NCBI RefSeq assembly: GCF_015218165.1
Contig: NZ_CP048659.1
Location: 2,356,001-2,420,000 of the forward strand
DNA length: 64,000 nucleotides
Direction: 5' to 3'
Origin: Acinetobacter piscicola
Lineage (GTDB): Bacteria; Pseudomonadota; Gammaproteobacteria; Pseudomonadales; Moraxellaceae
A program made the translations under genes and the position numbers. Shown here in pieces: positions 54,273 to 63,314 of the stretch (its first letter is position 1; each line of letters begins with the position of its first letter). The notes beneath the pieces are model-generated. The model worked only from the letters and a program-made list of their open reading frames with translations. It was not told where the DNA came from and searched no databases.

Positions 54273-54866
54273 TTACTTTTTAAATGTCACCACAAATAAA
54301 CCTGCACCAATTGGCAAAGTCGTAGTCATAAAACGTTCATCTTTTTTGACTTCAGCAATAAAACTCTTTACTTCAGCAGCATGTGAAATCACATTGTCTA
54401 CGATCAACACGCCGCCCTGTTCCGAAATCATTTTTTGCAAATATACCCAATAATTTAGATATGCCTCACGCTCCGCATCTAATAAAATAAAATCATATTT
54501 TTCTGCTGCATTGGCTAGAAACTGTTCTGCATCTCCTACCCAAAAATCAATAACATCATCGACCTGTAATTCTTTTGCATAACTCTTGGCTTGTTCAGTA
54601 CGGCATTCTTCAATTTCAAGCGTTGTTATTTTTCCCCCTGTAACTTGTGCTGCATCTGCTAACCATAAAGTTGAATAACCTGTCGACGTGCCGATTTCTA
54701 AAATACGTTTAGACTGCTGAATTCGAATCTGCATGGCGAGAAATAATGCCGACTCTGGCTCTATATTTCGATAACGCTTGATACGCTCACATTGCGTAGC
54801 ATCAAATTTGATAAAGGATTGGTATAACTCATTTAATCGTTGTAAAAATGGGCTACTTAAACTCAT
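54273..54866 (-). CDS. Class I SAM-dependent O-methyltransferase
   Basis: This 197-residue protein is of the catechol O-methyltransferase-like family. The SAM site is in RILEIGTSTGYSTLWLADA, and the DFILLDAEREAYLNYW metal/acid region and LIVDNVISHAAEV follow. The substrate is unknown. It is divergently or convergently isolated; the next upstream gene is 130 bp away. Confidence 0.9.
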   Translation of the reverse strand: MSLSSPFLQRLNELYQSFIKFDATQCERIKRYRNIEPESALFLAMQIRIQQSKRILEIGTSTGYSTLWLADAAQVTGGKITTLEIEECRTEQAKSYAKELQVDDVIDFWVGDAEQFLANAAEKYDFILLDAEREAYLNYWVYLQKMISEQGGVLIVDNVISHAAEVKSFIAEVKKDERFMTTTLPIGAGLFVVTFKK

Positions 54867-54993
54867 ATTCAGATCATCCTCATCTTTTCTATTCGTATTA
54901 TTTCAATTATTTACGTCATTCCAATGACAACTATACCTTATATTTAATTCCTGTTATTCAAGTATTTTCTATGCAAATAATTTGTAGCAATGC

Positions 54994-55206
54994 TTAGACT
55001 TTATGTAAGAATTCAAAACGAGAGACGATTTGACCATTTTCCAATTCGACAGTTTCTTTAAACATATCAAGCGGTCTCACCCAAATCGAATAATCGTCAT
55101 ATAAACACTGATAAACGACCAATTTTTCTTGTGTTTCACTATGCTGTGCAACATGCAATACTTGATATAGCTTGCCCTTATAATGACGATAAATACCCTG
55201 TTCCAT
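54994..55206 (-). CDS. DUF1653 family small protein
   Basis: This 70-residue protein matches the DUF1653 outline: GIYRHYKGKLYQVLHVAQHSETQEKLVVYQCLYDDYSIWVRPLDMF. The family is small, beta-rich and of unknown function. It starts at ATG. Confidence 0.85.
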   Translation of the reverse strand: MEQGIYRHYKGKLYQVLHVAQHSETQEKLVVYQCLYDDYSIWVRPLDMFKETVELENGQIVSRFEFLHKV

Positions 55207-55272
55207 GTGCCTTCACTACTTAATAAAAGGTCAGTATAAAGTTAAGCATTACGCTATACAAATTTTAATCAC

Positions 55273-55301
55273 AAAAAATCCGCTACGAGAGCGGATTTTT
55301 T
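55273..55301. terminator. Terminator after the first Roadblock gene
   Basis: AAAAAATCCGCT-ACGAG-AGCGGATTTTTT, symmetric, with T runs on both strands. Confidence 0.93.
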
Positions 55302-55312
55302 GAAACTCTAAC

Positions 55313-55669
55313 TCAAGAGAAATCTAATTCTTTTTCAAAACCTTTTAACTCGTGACGAGCCATTGCTAAGTTTGATTTAGAACGATCTAATACCAAATAA
55401 AGGAATAGATTTTCATTTGTTTCTAAAGGACGGATTAAATGATATTGTTTACCTAAAGTAATCAAAATATCTTCAATTTGGTCATCTAATTTTAATGCTT
55501 TTGCAACTTTACGTTTAGCACGAACAACTTCTGTATTACCAGCAGCAGCTAGTTCTAAATCAATTCCTGCACCTGCTGTTGCAAGTGATAAACCGCTTTC
55601 ACTGTCAACGAGTGCAGCACAAACAAAACCATCAATATCTGATAAAGGTTCTAAAGTAATACGAGCCAT
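55313..55669 (-). CDS. Roadblock/LC7 domain protein 1
   Basis: This 118-residue protein has the Roadblock/LC7 outline: [22 protein letters not shown], then helix-rich [23 protein letters not shown] and a final beta-rich [13 protein letters not shown]. Such proteins usually regulate small Ras-like GTPases such as MglA. The ATG at 55669 follows GGGGAA by five bases; 55681 and 55699 are less supported. A second Roadblock gene lies 264 bp upstream on the same strand. No GTPase is encoded nearby. Confidence 0.78.
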   Translation of the reverse strand: MARITLEPLSDIDGFVCAALVDSESGLSLATAGAGIDLELAAAGNTEVVRAKRKVAKALKLDDQIEDILITLGKQYHLIRPLETNENLFLYLVLDRSKSNLAMARHELKGFEKELDFS

Positions 55670-55933
55670 AGGATTCCCCATTGTTTTCTTGTTTAACATG
55701 TTATTTTGCTATAGTGATATTCTTACAATATCATTACAGCGATCCACACTCGATCGTTAATCGAGCTCTTTCTTAAAAACTAATATTGAGTTTCTTTAAT
55801 GTTATCCACATCAATATTAAATTTTTATCTCTACTTAATTTTTAACTACTATATCAATATATAACTGTCTGTATATAGTTTATTTTGAAATTTTTTAGTC
55901 CACACATTCATTCATACAAACATTGAATAAAAT

Positions 55934-56341
55934 TCAATATTTCACCAAACTTTCAACAGTTTCTTTGGTTTCATACAACATCTGTCCAATTAAAATATCT
56001 TTCGATGTTAAGGATACTAAAACCATTGGATATTGCGCATGAGGTACTGCCGTTAAGAGTGCTTTACCATTATCAGCATCCAACGTAATCGTTTGACAAC
56101 CTACAAGATTAATTTCAGAAATAAATGCGGTGACCATCGCTAAAATAGAACTACTAACTGCCGCAATTTTACTTGAGTTAGCCACATTTTTTTTATTTGC
56201 CAAGGCTATCTCAAATCCATCTGAAGAACACAGCATCACAAAATCCACACCAGAAACGCTGTTCAGCAGTTCTCGGATTTTTTGTTCCCCATATTTTGCA
56301 AAGTCTTCTGGAATTTTTCTTGATAGATTTACATCTAACAT
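55934..56341 (-). CDS. Roadblock/LC7 domain protein 2
   Basis: This 135-residue protein resembles the Roadblock fold: helix (KIRELLNSVSGVDFVMLCSSDGFEIAL), then SSILAMVTAFISEINL, and a C-terminal beta-hairpin with ALLTAVPHAQYPMVLVSLTSKD. It is more distant from the consensus than protein 1. With protein 1 it could form a heterodimer, although no partner GTPase is present in the window. The intergenic gap is AT-rich. Confidence 0.68.
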   Translation of the reverse strand: MLDVNLSRKIPEDFAKYGEQKIRELLNSVSGVDFVMLCSSDGFEIALANKKNVANSSKIAAVSSSILAMVTAFISEINLVGCQTITLDADNGKALLTAVPHAQYPMVLVSLTSKDILIGQMLYETKETVESLVKY

Positions 56342-56745
56342 AATCCACCTATAAATTTATTTAAATTAATACACTTTTCATAGATTTTTTTTCCATGATT
56401 AAGTTGTTAATTTATTATTCGCCCCAATTAATGCAAAATATATCACATATTTTGTAATTTAAAATATATTTATCACATATATTTTAGTAAATTTCAGTTA
56501 TTTTTTTCTGCTCTTTATGAGCACATTAAAATAAATTAATTTATTTTTCTACTTTTCTAACACAATTATGTAGAAGAAATAAACATAAGTACCTTATCAT
56601 TACTTCACTTATATAAAATTAAAATACAATTAAAATAAAATCGAAAAAACAGATTATTAAAATAAAAACAAACTGTTTTACCTGTTAATGATTTTAGCTT
56701 ACTATAAGCTCAATGAATAAATTTACTCCCTTGGAGATTGTTAGC
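56342..56745. other. AT-rich intergenic region upstream of ahpF
   Basis: Very AT-rich, with no open frame supported by a ribosome binding site. It should contain the promoters of ahpF and of Roadblock protein 2. No convincing OxyR site was found. Confidence 0.4.
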
Positions 56746-58311
56746 ATGTTAGATACAAATACTTCTGCTCAATTAAAAACGTTGTTAGAGCGTCTCGAAA
56801 GCCCAATCGAAATTGTTGCTTCTTTAAATGGTTCTGATAAATCAGACAAGATTAAAGAATTGGTGACAGAAATTGCTGCACTATCTGATCAAGTGACTGC
56901 ACGTTTTGATGGTCAAAATGATCGTAAACCAAGTTTTGGTATCGCGAAAGTTGGTGAGCAACCACGTGTATATTTTGCTGGCTTACCAATGGGGCATGAG
57001 TTCACATCTTTAATTCTTGCCTTATTACAAGTCTCTGGTTATGCACCTAAAGTTTCAGATGAAATTTTGGCTCAAGTGAAAGGTTTAAACTTAACAGCAA
57101 ACTTTGATGTATTTGTATCTTTAAGTTGCCATAACTGTCCAGATGTTGTTCAAGCATTGAACTTGATTGCGATCAATAACCCAGGTACAACCGCGACTAT
57201 GATTGATGGTGCTTTCTTCCAAGATGAAGTTGAAGAACGCAAAATCATGGCTGTACCAATGGTCTTCCAAAATGGTGAACACATTGGCCAAGGTCGTATG
57301 ACATTGGAAGAGATTGTTGCTAAATTGGATACAGGTGCGGCGGCAAAAGATGCAGAAAAATTAAATGCCAAAGATGCATTTGATGTACTCGTGATTGGTG
57401 GTGGACCTGCAGGTGCGACTTCCGCTGTATATGCTGCGCGTAAAGGGATCCGTACAGGTGTTGTATCTGAACGCTTTGGTGGTCAGGTGATGGATACTAT
57501 GGACATTGAAAACTTTATTTCAGTGCAAAAAACACAAGGTCCTAAATTTGCAGCTGATATGGAAGCCCATGTCCGTGAATACGGTGTGGACATCATGAAC
57601 TTACAGAAAGTAAAACATATTGTTGGTGCAGACCAAACTGCCAATGGTTTAGTCGAAATTGAACTTGAAAATGGTGCTAAACTTGAATCGAAAACTGTGA
57701 TCCTATCTACAGGTGCACGTTGGAGAGAAATGAATGTTCCTGGTGAGAAAGAGTATAAAACACGTGGTGTTGCCTACTGCCCTCACTGTGACGGTCCACT
57801 CTTCAAAGGTAAACGTGTTGCGGTCATCGGTGGTGGTAACTCAGGTGTTGAAGCAGCAATCGACCTTGCTGGTATTGTTGAACATGTCACGTTAGTGGAG
57901 TTTGATACTAAATTACGTGCAGACCAAGTGCTTCAAGACAAATTGAACAGCTTACCAAATACCACTGTGATTATGAATGCGCTTTCAACTGAAGTGGTTG
58001 GTGATGGTTCACAAGTGACTGCATTGAAATACAAAGATCGTGCAACGGATGAGATCAAAACGATTGAATTGGCTGGAATCTTTGTACAAATCGGTTTATT
58101 ACCAAATACTGACTTCTTGAAAGACACAGCAGTTGAACTTTCAAACCGCAATGAAATTGTCGTCAATGATCGTAACGAAACCAATGTCAAAGGTGTATTT
58201 GCTGCAGGTGACTGTACGACTGTTCCTTATAAACAAATCATTATTGCCTCAGGTGAAGGTGCGAAAGCAGCATTGTCTGCATTTGATTATATCATTCGTT
58301 CAGGACAATAA
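56746..58311 (+). CDS. ahpF: Alkyl hydroperoxide reductase subunit F
   Basis: This NADH-dependent flavoprotein disulfide reductase recycles AhpC. It has the N-terminal thioredoxin-like domain with SCHNC (about 128-131), an FAD/NADH-binding region ([21 protein letters not shown]) and the second CxxC in [10 protein letters not shown] (about 344-347), then [20 protein letters not shown]. With the ATG at 56746 the length is 521 residues, exactly as in E. coli; the ORF extends 11 codons further upstream but without support. GGAG lies upstream. AhpC is encoded 16 kb away. Confidence 0.97.
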   Translation: MLDTNTSAQLKTLLERLESPIEIVASLNGSDKSDKIKELVTEIAALSDQVTARFDGQNDRKPSFGIAKVGEQPRVYFAGLPMGHEFTSLILALLQVSGYAPKVSDEILAQVKGLNLTANFDVFVSLSCHNCPDVVQALNLIAINNPGTTATMIDGAFFQDEVEERKIMAVPMVFQNGEHIGQGRMTLEEIVAKLDTGAAAKDAEKLNAKDAFDVLVIGGGPAGATSAVYAARKGIRTGVVSERFGGQVMDTMDIENFISVQKTQGPKFAADMEAHVREYGVDIMNLQKVKHIVGADQTANGLVEIELENGAKLESKTVILSTGARWREMNVPGEKEYKTRGVAYCPHCDGPLFKGKRVAVIGGGNSGVEAAIDLAGIVEHVTLVEFDTKLRADQVLQDKLNSLPNTTVIMNALSTEVVGDGSQVTALKYKDRATDEIKTIELAGIFVQIGLLPNTDFLKDTAVELSNRNEIVVNDRNETNVKGVFAAGDCTTVPYKQIIIASGEGAKAALSAFDYIIRSGQ

Positions 58312-58484
58312 TATTTTCAAAGTTACAGCATAATCCAATCAATCAGCTCTTTATTTTTAGAAATGAAGAGCTTTTATATTTTTGCGACATTAACAATTTT
58401 TAATATTCATTTCTCATTATTTTGTTTATATTGAAAATATCCATATGTTTGGATGAAAAATAATAGGTTAAGAAGGTAAAACAA

Positions 58485-58829
58485 ATGAATAAATTACTTG
58501 TTGCTCTAGGTCTTGCTGCTACCGTTGCACTTGTGGGTTGTAATAAAGACAAAGCACCTGAAACAGGTGCATCAACTGGTGAACATTTAGAAAATGCTGC
58601 CCAACAAGCAGGTCACGATGTTGCAAATGCAACTGAGAATGCTGCTAACGCAACTGCAACTGCTGTAGACAATGCTGCAAGCGCAACTGTTGATGCTGCA
58701 AATCATGCTGCAACGGCGACCGCTCATGCTGCTGATGCTACTGTAGATGCTGCAAAAGATGCAACTGCTGCAACTGCTGGTGCAGTTGAGCAAGGTGCTG
58801 CAAATGTAAAAGAAGCTGCTAAAAACTAA
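58485..58829 (+). CDS. Small alanine-rich lipoprotein
   Basis: This 114-residue protein has a signal peptide with lipobox LVGC, lipid attachment at Cys19, and a mature part made almost entirely of Ala, Asp, Thr and Asn/His in short repeats (ATENAANATATAVDNAAS, then ATVDAANHAATATAHAAD and so on). The amphipathic, repeat-like composition recalls LEA-type or entericidin-like stress proteins. It probably sits in the outer or inner membrane facing the periplasm. Strong terminator follows. Confidence 0.8.
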   Translation: MNKLLVALGLAATVALVGCNKDKAPETGASTGEHLENAAQQAGHDVANATENAANATATAVDNAASATVDAANHAATATAHAADATVDAAKDATAATAGAVEQGAANVKEAAKN

Positions 58830-58843
58830 AATCATTCCAACAA

Positions 58844-58870
58844 TAAAAAAACTCCTGCGGGAGTTTTTTT
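58844..58870. terminator. Terminator of the lipoprotein gene
   Basis: AAAAAAACTCC-TGC-GGGAGTTTTTTT, an almost perfect symmetric stem with a three-base loop. Confidence 0.92.
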
Positions 58871-58952
58871 ATGATCAAAATCGAATAAAGTATTTGATTT
58901 TTATGTGTGTTCTACTATATTGATAAGAATATTTCTCATTTGAATATATACT

Positions 58953-59654
58953 ATGTCATATCTCCCCCATCATGAGCATCATTTAATCCAACGCGCAGGT
59001 TGGCTTCGTGCCGCAGTTTTAGGGGCAAATGATGGCATCATTTCCGTCACAAGTTTAGTTGTTGGAATGGCAGCAAGCGGTGCATCCGCACAAACACTAT
59101 TTATTACTTGTGTAGCAGGTCTAATTTCTGGTGCAACCTCAATGGCAGCAGGTGAATATATTTCAGTTAAATCTCAAGTGGATATTGAAGAAGCAGATTT
59201 AGCTGTTGAAGCAAGAGAGTTAGCCAGAAATCCTCATCATGAACTTAAGGAACTGACTCAAATTTATATCCAACGAGGCTTAACGCCTGAACTTGCACAT
59301 GAAGTTGCAGTACAACTGAGTGAAAAAGATGCCCTCGAAGCCCATGCTCGGGATGAAATTGGTATCAATGAAATGACGACAGCCAAACCATTGCAAGCCG
59401 CAGGCTCTTCTGCACTTTCATTTTCATTGGGTGCGCTATGTCCAATGTTAGCAATACTCCTCAGTCCTGAACAGTGGATGGCACAAATTGTAATGGTTGT
59501 GGGCATTCTTTCTTTAGCAATTTTAGGTGCGTTATCTAGCTATTTTGCAGGTACTTCGATGTTCCGTGGTAGTGCCCGTGTTACGGTTTGGGGATTAATT
59601 GCTATGCTCTTTGCCATGTGGATCGGTTCTTTATTTGATGTCACTCCACTGTAA
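58953..59654 (+). CDS. VIT1/CCC1-family membrane protein
   Basis: This 233-residue protein has the features of the vacuolar iron transporter family: LRAAVLGANDGIISVTSLVVGMAASG at the start, ISGATSMAAGEYISVKSQVDIEEADL, then a charged cytoplasmic helix and further helices. Bacterial members are presumed iron/manganese transporters. It has about five membrane helices. Start ATG. No operon partner is clear. Confidence 0.88.
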   Translation: MSYLPHHEHHLIQRAGWLRAAVLGANDGIISVTSLVVGMAASGASAQTLFITCVAGLISGATSMAAGEYISVKSQVDIEEADLAVEARELARNPHHELKELTQIYIQRGLTPELAHEVAVQLSEKDALEAHARDEIGINEMTTAKPLQAAGSSALSFSLGALCPMLAILLSPEQWMAQIVMVVGILSLAILGALSSYFAGTSMFRGSARVTVWGLIAMLFAMWIGSLFDVTPL

Positions 59655-59795
59655 AACATTTTATTATCAGAATATCTTATTTATACCATCAGATATTCTC
59701 AATTAAATACTTCATAATATGTGATTATTCAATATATTAATCACATAATTATCACTTAAAATACGCTCACTCAATTCGTTATATTTACTACTCCC

Positions 59796-61007
59796 ATGTC
59801 TATTGTTGCAGCGAAATCCGATCGATCAAATTCTTCGGTTTGGGTCGCATTTATTCTTATCATTTTAGGCACCTTAGGTGCTTATCATGTTGTTGGTACC
59901 ACACAAGCACTGTTATTTTTAATTGGCGGTGCTTTAGGTATGACCTTATATCATGCTTCTTTTGGTTTTACCTCCAGTTGGCGTGTCTTTTTAAACGAAC
60001 GCCGTGGACGTGGTTTACGTGCACAAATGATCATGCTTGCTGTAGCGGTATTATTATTTTTCCCTGCACTTGGTGCAGGAGAGTTATTTGGCAATCCTGT
60101 CAAAGGCAATGTCAATCCTGTGTCTATCTCCGTCATGATCGGTGCTTTTATTTTTGGGATCGGCATGCAACTCGGCGGTGGCTGTGCTTCTGGTACACTC
60201 TATACGGTAGGAGGTGGTAGCGCACGTATGGTGGTCACACTCATCTTCTTTTGTTTAGGTTCTTTGATCGCAACATCGCATTTGGATTGGTGGTTTAATC
60301 TACCTCATCTTGCACCTATTTCATTGGTACACAGTTTGGGAGTGATACCTGCGCTTGTACTGAATCTTGTCATTTTTTCTATCATTGCTGCAATTACAAT
60401 TTATGTTGAGAAAAAACGTCATGGTCAATTGGAATCAGAACCTGAAACCAAGCAACGCGGCTTTCGTCGTTTTTTACGTGGACCTTGGCCTTTGGTGTGG
60501 GGTGGTATTATTCTCACTTTACTTAACTTTGCTACCTTAGCATTGGCGGGTCGTCCATGGGGTGTCACCTCTGCACTTGCTGTTTGGGCTGCAAAAACTG
60601 CAAGTTTTGTAGGTGTCGATGTCGCATCTTGGGCATATTGGCAACAAGCTTCAAATGCTAAAGCTTTAACACAGTCCCTGTGGTTTGATGTCACCTCAAT
60701 GATGAATTTTGGCATCATGCTTGGTGCATTACTTGCAGCAAGTTTGGCTGGAAAATTTGCACCAAATTTAAATATTCCAAAACGTTCATTACTTGCTGCT
60801 GTACTCGGCGGTTTAATGTTGGGTTACGGCGCACGTTTGGCATATGGTTGTAATATTGGTGCGTATTTTAGTGGTATTGCATCAGGTAGTTTACATGGTT
60901 GGCTATGGCTCGTTTTTGCATTTATAGGCAATAGTGTCGGGGTAAAACTGCGCCCGACGTTCTTTCCAAATGAAAAACCCCTGCCAACCAAACTCAGCGG
61001 ATGTTAG
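59796..61007 (+). CDS. YeeE/YedE-family sulfur (thiosulfate) transporter
   Basis: This 403-residue protein with about nine or ten hydrophobic helices has two sulfur-transport repeats, each with conserved Gly/Cys segments: GMQLGGGCASGTLYTVGGGS and GYGARLAYGCNIGAYFSGIASGSLHGW. The Cys in each half is characteristic of YeeE-type thiosulfate channels. A terminator follows. Confidence 0.9.
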   Translation: MSIVAAKSDRSNSSVWVAFILIILGTLGAYHVVGTTQALLFLIGGALGMTLYHASFGFTSSWRVFLNERRGRGLRAQMIMLAVAVLLFFPALGAGELFGNPVKGNVNPVSISVMIGAFIFGIGMQLGGGCASGTLYTVGGGSARMVVTLIFFCLGSLIATSHLDWWFNLPHLAPISLVHSLGVIPALVLNLVIFSIIAAITIYVEKKRHGQLESEPETKQRGFRRFLRGPWPLVWGGIILTLLNFATLALAGRPWGVTSALAVWAAKTASFVGVDVASWAYWQQASNAKALTQSLWFDVTSMMNFGIMLGALLAASLAGKFAPNLNIPKRSLLAAVLGGLMLGYGARLAYGCNIGAYFSGIASGSLHGWLWLVFAFIGNSVGVKLRPTFFPNEKPLPTKLSGC

Positions 61008-61022
61008 CTACTCAGTGCCATT

Positions 61023-61052
61023 AAAAAATGCCCATCAGAGTGGGCATTTTTT
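61023..61052. terminator. Terminator between the YeeE gene and the DNA-metabolism operon
   Basis: AAAAAATGCCCA-TCAGAG-TGGGCATTTTTT, symmetric and bidirectional. Confidence 0.93.
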
Positions 61053-61071
61053 AACAGATTAAAATTATGAT

Positions 61072-61851
61072 TTATAGTATTTTTTCATTTAAATAGCGCC
61101 AATAACGTTTTGGCACATATTGAATATGCAACTTCATGTTTTGTCGTGCTTGAATATTGACACTATTAAAATAATCTTTCCAAAGTTTGTCATATAAAAC
61201 TTCTTCATCGTCCAATTCAATCGTAAAATTCTGACTTGATCCAATCATATTATTTGAGTCAATTTCACACGCATTCATCTGGATTTGATGGATTTCATTT
61301 AAATCATAGTAAATCCCATATTTACGCTGCTCATCATAAATCAACCATTTTTGATCTTGATAACGGGCTTTAAAATGCCGCTCGATTAAAGGTAGCACAT
61401 TAAAATCGGGTTTAATCAAACTTAAAAATAAAGCATCTTTACACTTTTTAAATCTTACAAAAGCTTCCATGCGGTGCTTTTCACGTCCAACTTGTTTTGC
61501 CCATTTTGATAAAGCTAAAACTGAAGGATGCCCATAATTTTGATCAATATTTTTTTGTGATGAAAATACATAGACACTAAAATTGAATAAATGCTGAAAA
61601 GCTTCTGCATTTTCAGATAAAAAAGTGTAATAAAAGTTTCTTAATGCACTTATGGAAATTTTTTGCTTTAAACCTTGCCACACCCGCTGCGCTTGCACAT
61701 CATCTGAAGGTACAACAATGGTATCACCCAATAAGCTATTTTGTGATTGAGCTTGATGACAAATTTCAATCTCAAATTCTTTAAATTGAAATGCTCGAAA
61801 TACACAGCACAATAGTCCCGTGAGTGTTCCATCAAAAATATAAATTGTCAT
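61072..61851 (-). CDS. Putative DNA metabolism protein (TIGR03915-like partner of the radical SAM protein)
   Basis: This 259-residue protein resembles the family seen next to TIGR03916 radical SAM proteins and sometimes fused to a uracil-DNA glycosylase-like domain. Visible features are YIFDGTLTGLLCCVFRAF at the start, VLALSKWAKQVGREKHRMEAFVRFK, and YVPKRYWRYLNEK at the end. The uracil-DNA glycosylase domain of fused homologs is not present in this length. The start codon overlaps the stop of the radical SAM gene by one base, so the two form an operon. Function inferred, not shown. Confidence 0.78.
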   Translation of the reverse strand: MTIYIFDGTLTGLLCCVFRAFQFKEFEIEICHQAQSQNSLLGDTIVVPSDDVQAQRVWQGLKQKISISALRNFYYTFLSENAEAFQHLFNFSVYVFSSQKNIDQNYGHPSVLALSKWAKQVGREKHRMEAFVRFKKCKDALFLSLIKPDFNVLPLIERHFKARYQDQKWLIYDEQRKYGIYYDLNEIHQIQMNACEIDSNNMIGSSQNFTIELDDEEVLYDKLWKDYFNSVNIQARQNMKLHIQYVPKRYWRYLNEKIL

Positions 61852-63110
61852 TAAAAACCAAAACCTAACTGTGGCGAAAGTTGTTTCTGGTATTTCGAGT
61901 GACCTGACTGCAAAATCTGTTGACGAATTTGGCTTGGTAACTGCTGCTTTAAAAATTTCGGCGTATCTACACAGTAAATAAAATGTTGTGCGCGATTATA
62001 AGCCACACCTAAACGTTTCAATTGATCAATATGAATTTTACCAAACCGCCGTGCCTGCACAATTTTTTTTGCGGAACGTACACCAATACCAGGTACACGT
62101 AAAATCATTCGATAATCGGCAGTATTAATATCCACAGGAAATTGTTCCGGATGCCTTAACGCCCAACCTAGCTTAGGATCAACATCCAAATCCAAATAAG
62201 GATGCTGATCATCGACAATTTCAGTGGCATCAAAACCATAAAAACGCATTAACCAATCAGATTGATACAAGCGATTTTCACGTAGTAATGGGGGCGCTGA
62301 GCCAATGGCAGGTAACATTTTTTCATCATCATTAATAGGAATATAACCTGAAAAATATACGCGTTTTAAGTTAAATGCTTTGTAATGATGATCTGCCATT
62401 AAAATAATATCTTGATCTGTTTCGTGATGTGCACCAATCACCATTTGCGTGGTCTGACCCGCTGGCACAAATTTAGGTACAGATTTAATCATTTTTCGCT
62501 CATCTTTCAATTGAATGAGACGATCACGCACAATTCCTAAATCTTTTTGAACTTCTTGATGGGTTTTTTCAGGTGCAAATTTCTTCAGTCCTGCTTCTGT
62601 CGGCATTTCCAAGTTAATACTCATACGGTCTACATATAAACCCGCTTCATGAATAATCTCAGACGAGGCACCTGGAATGGTTTTGAGATGAATATAGCCG
62701 TTAAAATTTTCTTCAAGTCTGAGTTTTTTAACCACTTGTAGCATACGTTCCATCGTAAAATCCGCCGACTTAAAGATCCCTGAACTCAGAAATAATCCTT
62801 CAATATAATTACGACGATAAAAATTAATGGTGAGGTCCACCACCTCTTGTACAGTAAAAGAAGCTCGTTTCACATCATTAGAACGCCTAGACACACAATA
62901 AGAACAGTCATAAATACAGACATTTGAAAACAAAATTTTGAGTAGAGAAACACAACGACCATCTTCGGTATAACTATGACATATACCTGAGCCTGTGTTC
63001 CCTAAACCTTTTTCTTTATTTTTGCGATTGCTGCCACTCGACGAACATGACACATCATATTTGGCAGCATCAGCTAAAATCTGTAATTTTTCACTGATAC
63101 GATCAGACAT
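61851..63110 (-). CDS. Radical SAM protein, putative DNA modification/repair (TIGR03916-like)
   Basis: This 419-residue protein has the radical SAM cluster motif C-x3-C-x2-C in FSNVCIYDCSYC (Cys 65, 69, 72). Further cysteines at about 22, 44 and 53 may bind an additional cluster. A helix-hairpin-helix DNA-binding element occurs near 325-367 (ILRVPGIGVRSAKKIVQARRFG). That combination suggests a radical-mediated reaction on nucleic acid. It is the first gene of the pair. Confidence 0.85.
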   Translation of the reverse strand: MSDRISEKLQILADAAKYDVSCSSSGSNRKNKEKGLGNTGSGICHSYTEDGRCVSLLKILFSNVCIYDCSYCVSRRSNDVKRASFTVQEVVDLTINFYRRNYIEGLFLSSGIFKSADFTMERMLQVVKKLRLEENFNGYIHLKTIPGASSEIIHEAGLYVDRMSINLEMPTEAGLKKFAPEKTHQEVQKDLGIVRDRLIQLKDERKMIKSVPKFVPAGQTTQMVIGAHHETDQDIILMADHHYKAFNLKRVYFSGYIPINDDEKMLPAIGSAPPLLRENRLYQSDWLMRFYGFDATEIVDDQHPYLDLDVDPKLGWALRHPEQFPVDINTADYRMILRVPGIGVRSAKKIVQARRFGKIHIDQLKRLGVAYNRAQHFIYCVDTPKFLKQQLPSQIRQQILQSGHSKYQKQLSPQLGFGF

Positions 63111-63314
63111 ACATTGTCACCTGTTTTGCTTAAGGGTAATGTATTATAAAATTCATAGGCAAGATCATGTGTTCTCTTATCTTTTGAACGTCGTATTGTG
63201 TCGTTTTAAATTTTAAGTATGAGTGGATAAACATTTCATGACTAAATAACGATTATTATTTGCCATCCTTCATCTAGTTCAGCTAATTTAGGAATATCTT
63301 GAAGGAGCACAGTG

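Noticed and set aside
58587..58835. 82-residue Cys/Ser-rich minus-strand frame
   Set aside because: It is the antisense of the alanine-repeat lipoprotein; the Cys/Ser richness is the complement of GCA/GCT codons.
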